The notes: a model not told the origin generated them from the letters alone. DNA of 64,000 nucleotides from Adiantum capillus-veneris (GCA_014529385.2 CM043946.1:18106077-18170076), one strand, 5' to 3'; positions 24,623-35,153 are shown, counted from the first letter of the stretch. A program made the numbers and translations.

Positions 24623-25488
24623 TATAATGGAATCGGCCTATTTAATTTGAGAGTAGCGGAAATTAATGAGAGTACTTTTGAGAAATGACTTTGTGAGCAT
24701 AGCGGGTGAACATAATTGAAGATAGCAACATAATCATAGCAATTAGTTAACTTCGCATGAACAATACTTTTGCAAGAGAGACAATTTAGAGAACATGACA
24801 ACAGTTGAGGACCGGATTTATGTGGATCCGGTCCCCCCTCCAATAGGCATTTGTATTATGATTTCTCCCATTAAGAGAGACTTGTTACAATACAATCTTT
24901 GTGTTCCTTGTAACCTAGGTGATGCAATGAAGATGGAAAGCGTCATGCATCACAAACATAACATAAACTTGAAGAAAGCTTTAACTATCCCAAGCCTCAG
25001 TCCCAAGACCTCAAACACCTTCGAAGGTGGAGAGAGCTAGCAGGGAATGAGGGTAGGGAAGAGGAAGAAGAAACATTTCGTAGGAGAAAGAATTAGTTCC
25101 TCACTTATCATAACTCTTGTTGCTAGCATACATAATAGCATAGTAATGAAGAAGAAGGAGATGGAAAGCTTAAGCATTAAAGCATGGCTCTTGGTTGGAT
25201 TTGCACTCCATATCCAAGAGTGTTGGTGTAGGCTCTCAACCTCTACTTGCTTGGAGAAGGAGAGGGAGCTCTTGCACTTTGCATAGCACACAATGAGAGT
25301 GTTTTTGAGTGTGTGTGGGTGAGTATACCCCCTAAGCAACCCCCTAGCTTGCTTGGGTCGACCCCCCCTTGTAGCTCATGCTTGAAGCTCATTGGACCCC
25401 TCTAGGCCTAGCCAATCATAAGCAGGAGTCATTACAAGCAGCAAGGGTCGCCTTGAGACAAGTGTCTCCCTTTACTCTTTGAGAGAGA
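24623..25488 (-). repeat. 3' LTR of gypsy 2, distal part
   Basis: Matches 47310-48175 of the other LTR at about 97% identity. It stops at the AGAGA target site where copia B begins and resumes at 31026. Confidence 0.93.
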
Positions 25489-25680
25489 TGTTGGGGTATA
25501 AAGCCCAATGTGGTCGCCCAGGTAAGTGGGCAGGCCGCCACGTATGTACACATATTCTTTTGTAAAAACCTAATAAGAACTCACTATGCTCTACACATTA
25601 CAGTAGAACGAGTTCACCATATCGTTGTGCTCTTCTTCTCGCACTCTCTCTCGCGTCGCACTTTCGCTCGTACTCCTTCA
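25489..25680 (+). repeat. 5' LTR of copia B (192 bp)
   Basis: Starts TGTTGGGGTATAAAGCCC and ends CGTACTCCTTCA, two bases before the primer site. Confidence 0.95.
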
Positions 25681-25682
25681 AC

Positions 25683-25694
25683 TGGTATCAGAGC
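25683..25694 (+). other. Primer-binding site of copia B (initiator tRNA-Met type)
   Basis: TGGTATCAGAGC, two bases after the LTR end. Confidence 0.96.
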
Positions 25695-26752
25695 TCAAAT
25701 CGAGGCTCGGGGCAGCATTTGCAGGAAGCCAGAGTCACCTGCTCAGATTGGAGTGAAATTCGACAGGCGAAGACACGGCCCCAAATCCTGTGGGAGAACC
25801 CAAAGGGCTTGGTGTTGTCAGAATTTCATTCTGAGGTCATCTCGGCCACCGTTCGGCTTCGACAAAGTTCTACGCAGGCCATTTTTGACTACGTGGTCTC
25901 AGCGGGTGCAGATCCGACTGTGCAAATTTGGGGTTTCAGCCTACAACTGCAGGTCCTGAGGATATCAACACTCCCACAGTGTTGATTTGTGGATGTCTAC
26001 ACATCGAAGGACGGCTCACAGTTCTTGGAGGCGTGTCACATACGACACAGGCACATCTACACACCGACTGTAGGCGACATCCACTAGTTCATCAGGTAGC
26101 TTGTGTTTGCTGCTTGATATTCCAGATTTCATCCTGAGATTGCACGTACTTCCACATGGGATGTATTGTCAGAGATGATGTATGTCTGTTGAGGGTTTGC
26201 TGGCTGTGAGTCACGCAGCAAACAACCACCGCATCGGTTACAGCATATAGTGGGAAATTTGTGGATGTATGACTTTGTGGGAAGTCTATGTATTTTTAGA
26301 TTTACTGCAGCCTTTGTTGAGGGTCGAGTGAGGTTTTATTGAGCTGGGGGATTCTCGAATGTTGAGATCCTTTCGGTGATACAAGTCTTGGAGAGATCCC
26401 TCGAGCACCCTTAGATAGGCAGCTAGGATGTATTGACTGTGAGTTAGACATTTGGGATTGCATCTTTGCTTTACTGCCGTTGAGGCATTGTCACAGTCTA
26501 TGCTTACAGGATAGTGAGAGACAGTACAGGTGCAGGACAGGTTTACCCGTAGCTTACAGTGTTAGAGAGACAGTGTTTTTGAGTTGTTTTTGGTCTGTTT
26601 TTTAGTACACCATAGCCATTTAACAAAGGAGACTCTGCCAAAATTTTTGCAGAATCTGAAGCTTTCTTGGTTCATTTGACAGGTTGATATTGGTTCAGAG
26701 GTCAGTTTACAGGGGAAACTCTGCCGAATTTTTCCCAGGAAAGTAAACTACT
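25695..26752 (+). other. Long leader of copia B
   Basis: About 1.06 kb between primer site and gag with no long open frame. This is long for a copia leader and could hold RNA packaging or translation-control structure, but I can point to no specific motif. Confidence 0.6.
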
Positions 26753-29224
26753 GTGAAGCGTAGCTATGGCTGGATCACAGGACACTGCTCTTTACAATAT
26801 CAAGAAGCTGGATGGAACCAATTTCCCATTGTGGAAGAAGCAGATTTGGCACGTGTTGGTACAAAAGAAGCAGATAAAACCAAAAAGCTCAAAGGGATAA
26901 AACCACAAGATATGGACGAAGATGAATGGAGCAAAATGGATGAATTGGCACTTTCTACCATTATGCTGACTTTGGCAGAAAGCGTTTACTTCAATGTAGT
27001 AGACGAGATGTCGGCTTATGAAGCATGGACAAAGCTGAGTGATCTTTATGAGAAGCAGAGTGCAGCTTCACAGGTATACTGGCTTAAGAAGCTTGTTGAC
27101 TTGAAGATGAAAGAAGGGACACCTATGTCCAATCATCTGAATGAATTCAACACCATCTACAGTCAGATGTCAGCTCAAGGTGTCAAGTTTGATGAACCTG
27201 TTAGAGCTATGTTCCTGTTGATCACATTGCCGGAAATTTGGGACACTTTTCACACAGCTTTGAGTAATTATGCACCTCCAGATGGTTTGAACATAGCAGG
27301 TGTAGAAGGCAGTCTACTTACTGAAGAAACCAATAGAAAGACAATGGAAAAAGGCAAAGGAACAGCCTTAGTTGTCAGGGGAAGGACCAAAGAAAAGTAC
27401 AAAGGTGGAAAGAGGAATCAGTCTCGTAGCAAGTCCCGCAGTGCTAAAGGCAAGAGTGACATAGAATGCTACCATTGTGGCAAGAAGGGTCACATGAAAA
27501 GAGACTGCAGAGAATGGAAAGCAGAAAAAGGCAAAGAGAAAGCTGAAGACCATGGTGAGAAGAACAAGTCCTCAGTGAAGATTCAAGAAATAAATGTGAC
27601 AAACACTGTTGCAGAAGATGACGGTCTAGTGTCAGGAGACATCTACTTCTTAAAGAATACAATGGACTTAGCTCTTCTTACAGCATCTGATGGAAATGCA
27701 CTGAGTGACTGGATTATAGACTCAGGGGCATCACTTCATGTGTCTCCAAACAAGGAGTTGTTTACCTCTTATGTGACCACTAAAGATCATGTTCGGCTAG
27801 GCAATGGGCAGACATGTGAGATCTTAGGTGTTGGAGATGTTCAATTGAAGTTTCAAAATGGCTCTTCTTTCATGCTGAAGAATGTGAGACATGTTCCATC
27901 AATTACAAAGAGCTTGATCAGCACAGGTTTACTTGATGATGCTGGCTACGTCACCACTTTTGGACAAAACATGTGGAAGATATCCAAGGGTTCGATGACA
28001 GTAGCACATGGAGTAAAGTCTGGACGACTTTACATTATTTATGTATCAAATGTCTCTAAAAATGTAATCAATGTAACCGAGCAGCCGAACGTTTCTTTGT
28101 GGCATAGCCGGTTAGGACATATGTCCAAGAAGGTAATGGAAATCTTGTCTCGTTCTGGTTATTTGCCTCGCTTTTCATTTAATGATTTTGAATTCTGTGA
28201 ACATTGTCTGTATGGTAAGCAAACACAGCAGCCACATAAGCATAGAAGCAGTAGAAGAGATACACAGTTGGCACTTGTTCATAGTGATTTGTGTGGACCT
28301 ATGCCTAACCTATCTCTAGGGGGAGCTTCTTACTTTATGACATTTATAGATGATTACTCGAGGAAAGTATGGGTTTACTTTCTCAAGCACAAGGATGAAG
28401 CGTTTAGTGTTTTCAAAACGTTTGTGACACTTGTGGAGAATCAAAGTGGCAAGAACCTTAAATGCTTACGCACTGACATTGGTGGAGAGTATGTTTCAAA
28501 GGCCTTTCAGGACTTTTGTGAGTCAAAAGGTATAACATGTGAACTTACTACTCCTTACAATCCTCCTCAAAATGGTGTTGCTGAGAGGATGAATAGGACC
28601 ATACAAGAGAAGGTCAGAAGTATGTTGTCTAATGCACAGCTGCCAAATGAGTTTTGGGCTGAAGCTGTATCAACAGCTGTTCATCTTATAAATAGATCTC
28701 CTAGCAAGGTTTTGCAGAAGGATTCAGTGCCAGAGATGGTATGGTCAGGCAAAATGCCCTCATACAAGCATCTCAGAGTCTTTGGCTGTGAGGCATATAC
28801 TCATGTTCCAAAGGAATTTAGGAACAAACTTGAGCCAAAGAGTAGAAAGTGCATCTTTCTAGGCTATGGTAATTCTGGTGAGATGGGGAACAGACTTTGG
28901 GATCCCGAATCCAGAAAGGTTATCCGCAGCAATGATGTTCACTTTAATGAAGCCAAATATCATTCTAAACCAGAGAGGGTTGAGGAGATTAGAAGAGTTG
29001 TCTTCCAAGAAGATGTACCTGCATGTGCAAGAAAAAATGTTAGGGCTCAAGAGGAGCAAGGACAGGATAGAGTGGAACCACAGGCTGTGGCTGAGCCTGA
29101 GCCGCCTATTGTGCGTAGATCTGGACGTATCACGCGACCTCCTGATAGGTTTGTTCCATCTATGAACTATGTCATGTTGACTAATTGCAATGAGCCTTCA
29201 TGCTACAAAGAAGCAATCAAATGA
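26753..29224 (+). CDS. Gag-protease-integrase frame of copia B (fossil)
   Basis: An open frame of 823 codons. Gag includes a UBN2-type segment (LSTIMLTLAESVYFNVVDEM, then VYWLKKLVDLKMKEG) and a zinc knuckle CYHCGKKGHMKRDC (about residue 240). Protease core DWIIDSGASLHVSP is near residue 323, and the pre-integrase motif LWHSRLGHMSKKVMEIL near 450. Integrase carries VHSDLCGPMP, FMTFIDDYSRKVWVYF, LRTDIGGEYVSKAF and PYNPPQNGVAERMNRT, so the D,D,E positions are visible. In an active element this would be one polyprotein with RT and RNase H. Confidence 0.93.
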   Translation: MKRSYGWITGHCSLQYQEAGWNQFPIVEEADLARVGTKEADKTKKLKGIKPQDMDEDEWSKMDELALSTIMLTLAESVYFNVVDEMSAYEAWTKLSDLYEKQSAASQVYWLKKLVDLKMKEGTPMSNHLNEFNTIYSQMSAQGVKFDEPVRAMFLLITLPEIWDTFHTALSNYAPPDGLNIAGVEGSLLTEETNRKTMEKGKGTALVVRGRTKEKYKGGKRNQSRSKSRSAKGKSDIECYHCGKKGHMKRDCREWKAEKGKEKAEDHGEKNKSSVKIQEINVTNTVAEDDGLVSGDIYFLKNTMDLALLTASDGNALSDWIIDSGASLHVSPNKELFTSYVTTKDHVRLGNGQTCEILGVGDVQLKFQNGSSFMLKNVRHVPSITKSLISTGLLDDAGYVTTFGQNMWKISKGSMTVAHGVKSGRLYIIYVSNVSKNVINVTEQPNVSLWHSRLGHMSKKVMEILSRSGYLPRFSFNDFEFCEHCLYGKQTQQPHKHRSSRRDTQLALVHSDLCGPMPNLSLGGASYFMTFIDDYSRKVWVYFLKHKDEAFSVFKTFVTLVENQSGKNLKCLRTDIGGEYVSKAFQDFCESKGITCELTTPYNPPQNGVAERMNRTIQEKVRSMLSNAQLPNEFWAEAVSTAVHLINRSPSKVLQKDSVPEMVWSGKMPSYKHLRVFGCEAYTHVPKEFRNKLEPKSRKCIFLGYGNSGEMGNRLWDPESRKVIRSNDVHFNEAKYHSKPERVEEIRRVVFQEDVPACARKNVRAQEEQGQDRVEPQAVAEPEPPIVRRSGRITRPPDRFVPSMNYVMLTNCNEPSCYKEAIK

Positions 29225-29262
29225 AGGACTCCAGGAATTGGCAATTGGCCATGTAGTCAGAG

Positions 29263-30276
29263 ATGACAGCTCTACATAAAAACCAGACATGGAAGCTAGT
29301 TAAATTACCACAGGGCAAAAAGGCTCTACCTTGTAAATGGGTTTACGGGTATAAGATCACCGCTCATGATAGTCATCCAAAGTACAAAGCAAGGCTTGTT
29401 TCCAAGGACTTTAAGCAAGAACAAGGCATTGCCTTTGATGAAGTCTTCTCTCCGGTGGTCAAGATGACTACATTGAGATGCTTTCTTGCATTGGTTGCCA
29501 TATTAGATTTGGTGTTGCACCAAATGGATGTCAAGACAGCATTCTTGCATGGTGATTTAGATGTGGAAATTTACATGCAGCAGCCAGAAGGGTTTGTTGA
29601 GAAAGGCAAGGAAGATTTGGTATACCAGTTGTTAAAGAGTCTTTATGGCTTAAAACAATCACCGAGGGCATGGTACCATAAGTTCCACAAGTTTATGCTT
29701 TCTCAAGGCTACAAACGTAGTGAGTTCGATCACTGTCTATATACAAAGAAGGCTAAGGATGGCAGTTGGCTGATCCTTATTTTGTATGTGGATGACGTGT
29801 TGATTGCTGGCAAGCACTTGGAAGAAATTTCAGCTTTGAAGTCAAAGATGGAAAAATCGTTTGACATGAAAGACATGGGTGAGGCAAGTCATATACTTGG
29901 TATGCGCATTGAGAGAGACAGATCAAAGAAGTTGATTTGGTTATCTCAAACAGAGTATATTGACAAGGTTTTGCAACGTTTCAATATGGAGAAGGGAAAG
30001 GCATTGAGTGTTCCATTGCCACCATATGTGAAACTTAGCAAACAAGATTGTCATGTGTCTGAGGAAGAACAGGCTGAAATGGATAAGATTCCATATGCGT
30101 CTACAGTGGGTAGTTTGATGTATGCAATGATTGCTACTCGCCCAGACATTGCATTTGCAGTGGTATTAGTAAGTCGATACATGTCAAACCCAGGCAAGAA
30201 ACATTGGGAGGTAGTGAAAGGAATATTGAGATACCTGAAAGCTACGAAGAGTATGCGTATATGCTATGGGAGTTAG
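29263..30276 (+). CDS. Reverse transcriptase frame of copia B (fossil)
   Basis: RVT_2-type RT of about 337 codons: KALPCKWVYGYKI, ARLVSKDFKQEQGIAFDEVF, then MDVKTAFLHGDLDVEIYMQQ, LYGLKQSPRAWYHKF and the active site ILYVDDVLIAG, followed by ASHILGMRIERDRSKKLIWL and STVGSLMYAMIATRPDIAFA. All main RT boxes, including YVDD, are present. It follows the integrase frame as in copia elements. Confidence 0.93.
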   Translation: MTALHKNQTWKLVKLPQGKKALPCKWVYGYKITAHDSHPKYKARLVSKDFKQEQGIAFDEVFSPVVKMTTLRCFLALVAILDLVLHQMDVKTAFLHGDLDVEIYMQQPEGFVEKGKEDLVYQLLKSLYGLKQSPRAWYHKFHKFMLSQGYKRSEFDHCLYTKKAKDGSWLILILYVDDVLIAGKHLEEISALKSKMEKSFDMKDMGEASHILGMRIERDRSKKLIWLSQTEYIDKVLQRFNMEKGKALSVPLPPYVKLSKQDCHVSEEEQAEMDKIPYASTVGSLMYAMIATRPDIAFAVVLVSRYMSNPGKKHWEVVKGILRYLKATKSMRICYGS

Positions 30277-30360
30277 GAGCTAAGTGTAAAGGGTTTTACA
30301 GACTCAGATTATGCAGGTGACTTAGACAACCAAAGGTCTACGTCAGGGTATGTCTTTACA

Positions 30361-30642
30361 TTGGCTGGTGGAGCAATATCATGGCGTTCTAGATTACAAG
30401 ATTGTGTTACTCAGTCTACTACAGAGGCTGAATATGTTGCAGCATCAGAGGCATGCAAAGAACCAATTTGGCTTAATCGACTAGTAACAGATTTGGGAAT
30501 CAAAGAAGAGATGCCTGTGTTATATTGTGATAGTCAGAGTGCTATACAATTGGCTTGCAATCCAGTTTATCACTCAAATACAAAGCATGTGGATGTGAAG
30601 TATCATTTCATCAGGGAAATGCTCGAGGGTAAGAAAATTTAG
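30361..30642 (+). CDS. RNase H frame of copia B (fossil)
   Basis: AISWRSRLQDCVTQSTTEAE, then YVAASEACKEPIWLNRLVTD, YCDSQSAIQLACNPVYHSNT and KHVDVKYHFIREMLEGKKI form the copia RNase H with its acidic residues. The polypurine tract and 3' LTR follow within 200 bp. Confidence 0.92.
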   Translation: MAGGAISWRSRLQDCVTQSTTEAEYVAASEACKEPIWLNRLVTDLGIKEEMPVLYCDSQSAIQLACNPVYHSNTKHVDVKYHFIREMLEGKKI

Positions 30643-30833
30643 CTTGTCAAAGTTCACACCACAGAAAATCCTACTGATCTACTTACAAAAGGACTTCCCT
30701 CAGAGAGCTTTGCGCGTTTTCGCAAGCAGTTAGGTGTAGGGTAGTACATCACTTCTCTACATCTCTTGTATATTAGCTTGTATAGTAGCTTCTCTCACAC
30801 TTAAAGTACCACGTTGGACTTTAAGTGGGAGGT

Positions 30834-31025
30834 TGTTGGGGTATAAAGCCCAATGTGGTGGCCCAGGTAAGTGGACGGGCCATTAGGTATGTACACATAT
30901 TCTTTTGTAAAAACCTAATAAGAACTCACTATGCTCTACACATTACAATAGAGCGAGTTCACCATATCGTTGTTCTCTTCTTCTCGTACTATCTCTCACG
31001 TCGCACTTCGGCTCGTACTCCTTCA
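30834..31025 (+). repeat. 3' LTR of copia B (192 bp)
   Basis: Same length and ends as 25489-25680. Preceded by the polypurine tract AAGTGGGAGG. About half of the ~15 mismatches to the 5' LTR cluster within some 20 bp near 30866-30882. Confidence 0.95.
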
Positions 31026-31758
31026 AGAGAGGGCTAGATAAATGCTAAATCAATTAATTAAATCTCCTAAATTATTATTGGACCCCTTGGGTGGCCAACC
31101 AATAGGCTTTAGGCACACCATGAGGGCAACATGAGGAGGACCTTGACAAGTGTCCCTTTTGCTTTCTTTGTACCATGCCTTGTGTGAGTGTGTGGGTGTT
31201 CTCTCTCATCCCCCCTCATGTAGGGCTCGCCCCCTCCTTGTAGGGATTGAATATTTGACTTTTTGACACCTCAAGCCCCTCATGCATAGGCCCAGTTCCC
31301 ACCACAAGCTTAGCTCTTAAGCACTTTAAGCTTGGGCTGGGTTCTCACCTCAAGTGCAACCCTAGCATCTCAAGCATGTCAAGCATCTCAAGCATCTCAA
31401 TCATTAAGCACATCAATCATCAAGCATGACATGCAGCACAAGCACCTCGAGCTGGGTCGGGTTCTCGCGCCTCAATCGTAGCCCTAGCTTACCTAAGGTC
31501 AAAGGACTTTTACACACATTATTGGAGGTCTTCAATGAAGCTAACCCTAAGGTCTTATGCTCCATTTTTTAGCCTTGCTCTTTGATAGACCATCTCTCAT
31601 TTGGGCCCCTTTACCGTTGGCCCCGTGTTGAGATAGATCTATAAGCACATGTCTATATCTTAACACTTGTTCCCGTTTATTCTCCCACATTAAGTGATCA
31701 ATTTAATATGAGAAAATCATTTGGGTTGTTTAGATATTAGATATTCGATTTTATGACA
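31026..31758 (-). repeat. 3' LTR of gypsy 2, proximal part
   Basis: Matches 48171-48875 and ends at TGACA (31758), next to the polypurine tract (in sense caagagagaggtaa). It contains a short-period tract of ctcaagcat words near 31370-31420 whose copy number differs from the other LTR. Confidence 0.93.
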
Positions 31759-32004
31759 TTACCTCTCTCTTGAAATCATAGTCGTCCTCGACTATGAAGT
31801 AGAAGAGATAAAGCCTTAGTCATTAGTCAATTCTACTTAGCGGGTAGAGGATCCCTTTTTACCCTACGACATCTTTCCAAGATGGATGACTAATCCATTT
31901 GGTGCTTGGGAGACATAGCTGCCGCAAGCATGTCTGCTCTTTAGTCCATTTCATTCTCCCAAAGTAGAGTGACAAATTCTACTTGGTGTTTGAGAGACAT
32001 CGTC

Positions 32005-32066
32005 ATCAAAAACATGATTCTAAGCATGCATAGTTAAACATGATTCTAAGCATGCATAGTTAAATT
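32005..32066. repeat. 27-bp tandem duplication in gypsy 2
   Basis: aacatgattctaagcatgca with its following tagtta is present twice in a row, between the polypurine tract and the chromodomain region. Confidence 0.85.
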
Positions 32067-32138
32067 TGTGCACAATTAAAAGAGGACTAGTTTTATAAGA
32101 CAAAAACATGAGTCATGTAAAAAAAAAATTACATTTGC

Positions 32139-32534
32139 TTACTCTAATGTAGCATTGTAAGCATTGACAAGGTTCATATTATCCTTAAGCTGTATTCCTT
32201 GCATCCATCTAGCATCTTCAAAAGGATAAATTTTGAACTTAATAAGATACCGTCCGATAATCTTACCATGTCGTAGTACCTTGTCTTCATGCCGAAGGAT
32301 AGCTTTGGGTTGTAGCACCTCTTCTTGGTCTTCAACTTCGGGAGGGTCTTCAATAATTGGTTCAGTTGGTGGCTCTCCTTTGTAGGGCTTAAGTAGGCTT
32401 ACATGAAAGGCATTGTGTATGAGCCAATGGTTGGGCAACTTGAGTTGATAAGCCGTCTCATTGACGGGCTTCAAGATTTGGAAAGGACCATAGTATCTTT
32501 TTGCTAGTTTAGCATAATACTTTTGATGGCCCAT
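32139..32534 (-). pseudogene. Integrase C-terminus and chromodomain of gypsy 2
   Basis: KLAKRYYGPFQILKPVNETA and LKLPNHWLIHNAFHVSLLKP are the GPF/Y-type integrase C-terminal module. The next segment, AILRHEDKVLRHGKIIGRYL then IKFKIYPFEDARWM, matches a chromodomain (YLIKFK...Y..EDARW). Chromodomains in this position direct chromovirus integration toward marked chromatin, and their presence defines the lineage. Confidence 0.88.
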
Positions 32535-33610
32535 AGGATTTTTGCCCGTCGTTTGCCTTAATCGAGCCTTAGAAAACGTGAGTAAGACCTAATCATTTTC
32601 TCTGAATATTAAGGCCCTTCTGTGCTTATCAACAGTAGCTTTTTGCCTTTGTTGAGAGATGGATATAGCCTCCTTAATCTTTTGAAAAGATTCTTGTAGG
32701 TCACGGCCGGCTATACTCATCGGCGGGGGGCGAAGATCTTCCCATGTACTTTGAGTAGCAAGGGACTTTTAGGTCTTCCCTCAATGATCTCAAAAGGTTC
32801 TTTTTCCATAGAAGTATGTACAGTATTATTGTAGGCATACTCTACAAGAGGTAAGTACTTTTCCCATTGTGAGTGTTGATCTACTTCAGTAACATAAGTC
32901 TTGAGTAGATCGAGTATCGTAAGATTGGCTATCTCACTTTGGACATCCGTTTGTGGGTGATAGGCCTAAGAGAAATTCAATCTTGTTCCTAGATTTTCAA
33001 AGAGACCTTTCCAAAAATTATTGGTCATTCTAGGATCTCTATCTGACACGATGGATGTGGGTAATCTATGGTGCTTGAAAATCTGAGATATGAAGACAGT
33101 TTCCATTTGATGTGCCTTAATAGTCTTTTTTATAGGAATAAAATGTGCTTGCTTGCTAAACCTGGCAACTATTGTCCATATTCTTGTATTCCCATGGATA
33201 GACTTGGGTAATCCAAAGATGAAATCCATGGATATACTCTCCCATGGTGAATTTGGGATAGGCAATGGCTAGAGTAATCCAGGTTGCTTCCCTCTATGAT
33301 ACTTGGTCTTTTGGCATACTACACATTTTGAAACATACTCTTGTATGTCCACTTTCATGGTAGGCCAATAGAAGTACATCTCTACTCCTTGAAGCGTAGG
33401 TTGAATACCTCTATGCCCCGCATATGGAGGAGCATGGGATTCATACGTAAATTTCTCACGAAGGGAATGGGTAACACATAGCCTATTGCCATGGAGAAGA
33501 TAACCATCCTGAAAGGTGAATGGTTCCTCTTTCTTTCCCAAAGCAAGGACTGACATTATGTCTTTAAAGTCAAGGTCAGTAGCATACTCATCTATCATAG
33601 AGGATAGATC
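32535..33610 (-). pseudogene. Integrase core region of gypsy 2
   Basis: The H2C2 zinc region is HAPPYAGHRGIQPTLQGVEM, FYWPTMKVDIQEYVSKCVVC and QKTKYHRGKQPG. The catalytic core has SISMDFIFGLPKS (Asp) and IVSDRDPRMTNNFW (Asp). The order and motifs are standard for Ty3/gypsy integrase. Confidence 0.9.
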
Positions 33611-34524
33611 ATTGTGAGTAGCTATAGACACCGCATTAACTTTTGGTCGTCGTGAAAGTGCATCGGCCACTTGATTGTACTTACCAGCTATGTGAGCAAT
33701 ATGGAAATTAAATTGCAAAAGAAAATTTGCCCACATCATTTGTTTTTCGGAAAGCTCGGTTTGTGTCATGAAATACTTGCGACTTTGGTGGTCGGTTTGT
33801 AGGATAAATGGAGTCCCCAATAGGTAGTGCTTCCATGTGTCTAGGGCATGTAGAACAGCTAAAAGCTCTTTCTCATAAATTTTCAAGACTCATTCATCAC
33901 TATTGAGCCTTCGGCTCTCATATGCTATGGCATGCCCTTCTTGAAGCAAAACTCCTCCAAGGCAATCACCACAAGCATCACATTGGACCTCAAATGGCTT
34001 TGAGAGATCCAGAAGCACGAGGACTAGTTGGGAAGTAAGCTTCTCTTTGAGCTTATCAAAAGCATTTAATTTGCTCCTTAGCAGTCCATACATACTTAAT
34101 GTTCTTCTTAGTTAAGTCGTGTAGTGGTCCTGCTACTTGAGAGAATTTTGCTATGAAGCGTTTATAGTATGCGCACATACCAATAAAGCTTCTTAGCTCA
34201 TGTAGATTTCTTGGGTTAGGCCATGATTTTATTACCTCTAACTTTGATGGATCCATACGTATTGAATCTCTTGAAGGAAGAATTCGCTTTTCTTTTGGTT
34301 GAGAAAAAGCTTGTTCTCCCTCAATGCTTGAAAAATCACTTGGAGATGTTGCTTATGTTCCTCCAAAGACTTGGAGTAGATGATGATATCATCAAAAAAC
34401 ACTCCAGTAAATTTGCGGTATGATCTAAAATTTTCTCCATCAGACGATTGAATTAAGCTGGTGCATTAGTCAAGCTAAAAGGCATGACTAGATATTCATA
34501 AAGACCAAACGTTGTGCGAAACGC
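33611..34524 (-). pseudogene. RT C-terminal part and RNase H of gypsy 2
   Basis: RT: FGLYEYLVMPF and LTNAP (near 34450-34510) and the connection motif RSFIGMCAYYKRFIAKFSQV. RNase H: EVQCDACGDCLGGVLLQEGH, then YEKELLAVLHALDTWKHYLL, FILQTDHQSRKYF and HIAGKYNQVADALSRRP. This is the portion of RT on the left side of the gypsy 3 insertion. Confidence 0.9.
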
Positions 34525-34725
34525 TATCGAGAAATTTGCGGTCTTGCCAGGAAAGCACCGGGCTTATGGCTGTGAGAGTTTGTGAGAGAACTCAACAAAA
34601 ACTATATGAAGGAGTTAAACCATAGATGCCATGAAGACTAGGGTTTGGAAAGAAGTGCAATCAAAGAAGACTCACTCTTTCTTTCTTGTACTCACACACA
34701 CAAAGAAAGAACGCAAAAGAGAATG

Positions 34726-34938
34726 TCAAAACAATACGAAGATGAAAACATCAAGGCTATGGTCATATCGTATCATGGGTAATATGAAAGGGTTAATGGA
34801 TGAGTTAATGGCATTCAATCTTGGCTGACCAAATAGTCTACGAATTGTTCTTTGGAATTGTAGTTTTGTGCTTACCATAATATATATATTTTGTCTAGTG
34901 ATTGGGATTAATTGTGTGTACAAATCCTCTTGGTTCAT
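34726..34938 (-). CDS. Small LTR-encoded ORF a (70 codons), gypsy 3 3' LTR
   Basis: Starts MNQEDLYTQLIPITRQ; the core reads KLQFQRTIRRLFGQPRLNAI, then NPFILPMIRYDHSLDVFIF, ending VLF. It shares with ORF b (34935-35153) and with 62760-63059 the pattern K-x-x-[FY]-Q-x-x-I-x-x-[LF]-F-G-x-x-x-L, then P-[IF]-I-L-P, then Y-x-x-S-[LF]-[DN]-V. Its start codon overlaps the end of ORF b by four bases (ATGA). Both frames are preserved in the other LTR. No known domain is recognised; whether it is translated is unknown. Confidence 0.5.
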   Translation of the reverse strand: MNQEDLYTQLIPITRQNIYIMVSTKLQFQRTIRRLFGQPRLNAINSSINPFILPMIRYDHSLDVFIFVLF

Positions 34939-35153
34939 AGCAAGATAACTACGCTTACATCAAAAGAAAAATTATAGTCTATGAGAGGTAGTATGATGGG
35001 ATCCGGTGATAGAAGTATTTCATTGAGTCTTTCAGGGCCGAAGAAAAACACTATACGTTGTTGAAAGTGTATTTTATGGCTAATCCATACGTTAATTCTA
35101 ATAGATCGTACAGAGTGAAAGCGATAGAAATGATCATCATGTGGGTTATTCAT
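34935..35153 (-). CDS. Small LTR-encoded ORF b (72 codons), gypsy 3 3' LTR
   Basis: Starts MNNPHDDHFYRFHSVRSI; the core reads KIHFQQRIVFFFGPERLNEI, then SPDPIILPLIDYNFSFDVSV, ending VILL. It lies about 550 bases downstream (in sense) of the LTR TATA box, so it would sit in the 5' leader of element RNA when in the 5' LTR. ORF b and ORF a look like a tandem duplication of one ancestral ORF of about 210 bp. Confidence 0.5.
   Translation of the reverse strand: MNNPHDDHFYRFHSVRSIRINVWISHKIHFQQRIVFFFGPERLNEILLSPDPIILPLIDYNFSFDVSVVILL

Larger units (their letters stand above)
25489..31025 (+). mobile_element. Ty1/copia element (copia B) inserted in gypsy 2 LTR; TSD AGAGA
   Basis: Identical-length LTRs of 192 bp (25489-25680 and 30834-31025) flank a plus-strand interior of primer site, about 1 kb of leader, gag, protease, integrase, RT and RNase H, then the polypurine tract AAGTGGGAGG. 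AGAGA is duplicated at 25484-25488 and 31026-31030. The coding part is long and mostly open, with only about two or three breaks, so the element looks nearly whole. The LTRs differ at about 15 of 192 sites (~8%), oddly more than those of the gypsy LTR it sits in. Confidence 0.95.

Noticed and set aside
25037-25339. ORFs within the gypsy 2 LTR (also at 47713-48015)
   Set aside because: They are conserved only to the extent that the two LTRs are, frames exist on both strands, and unlike the gypsy 3 LTR ORFs they have no internal duplicate or relative elsewhere in the window.
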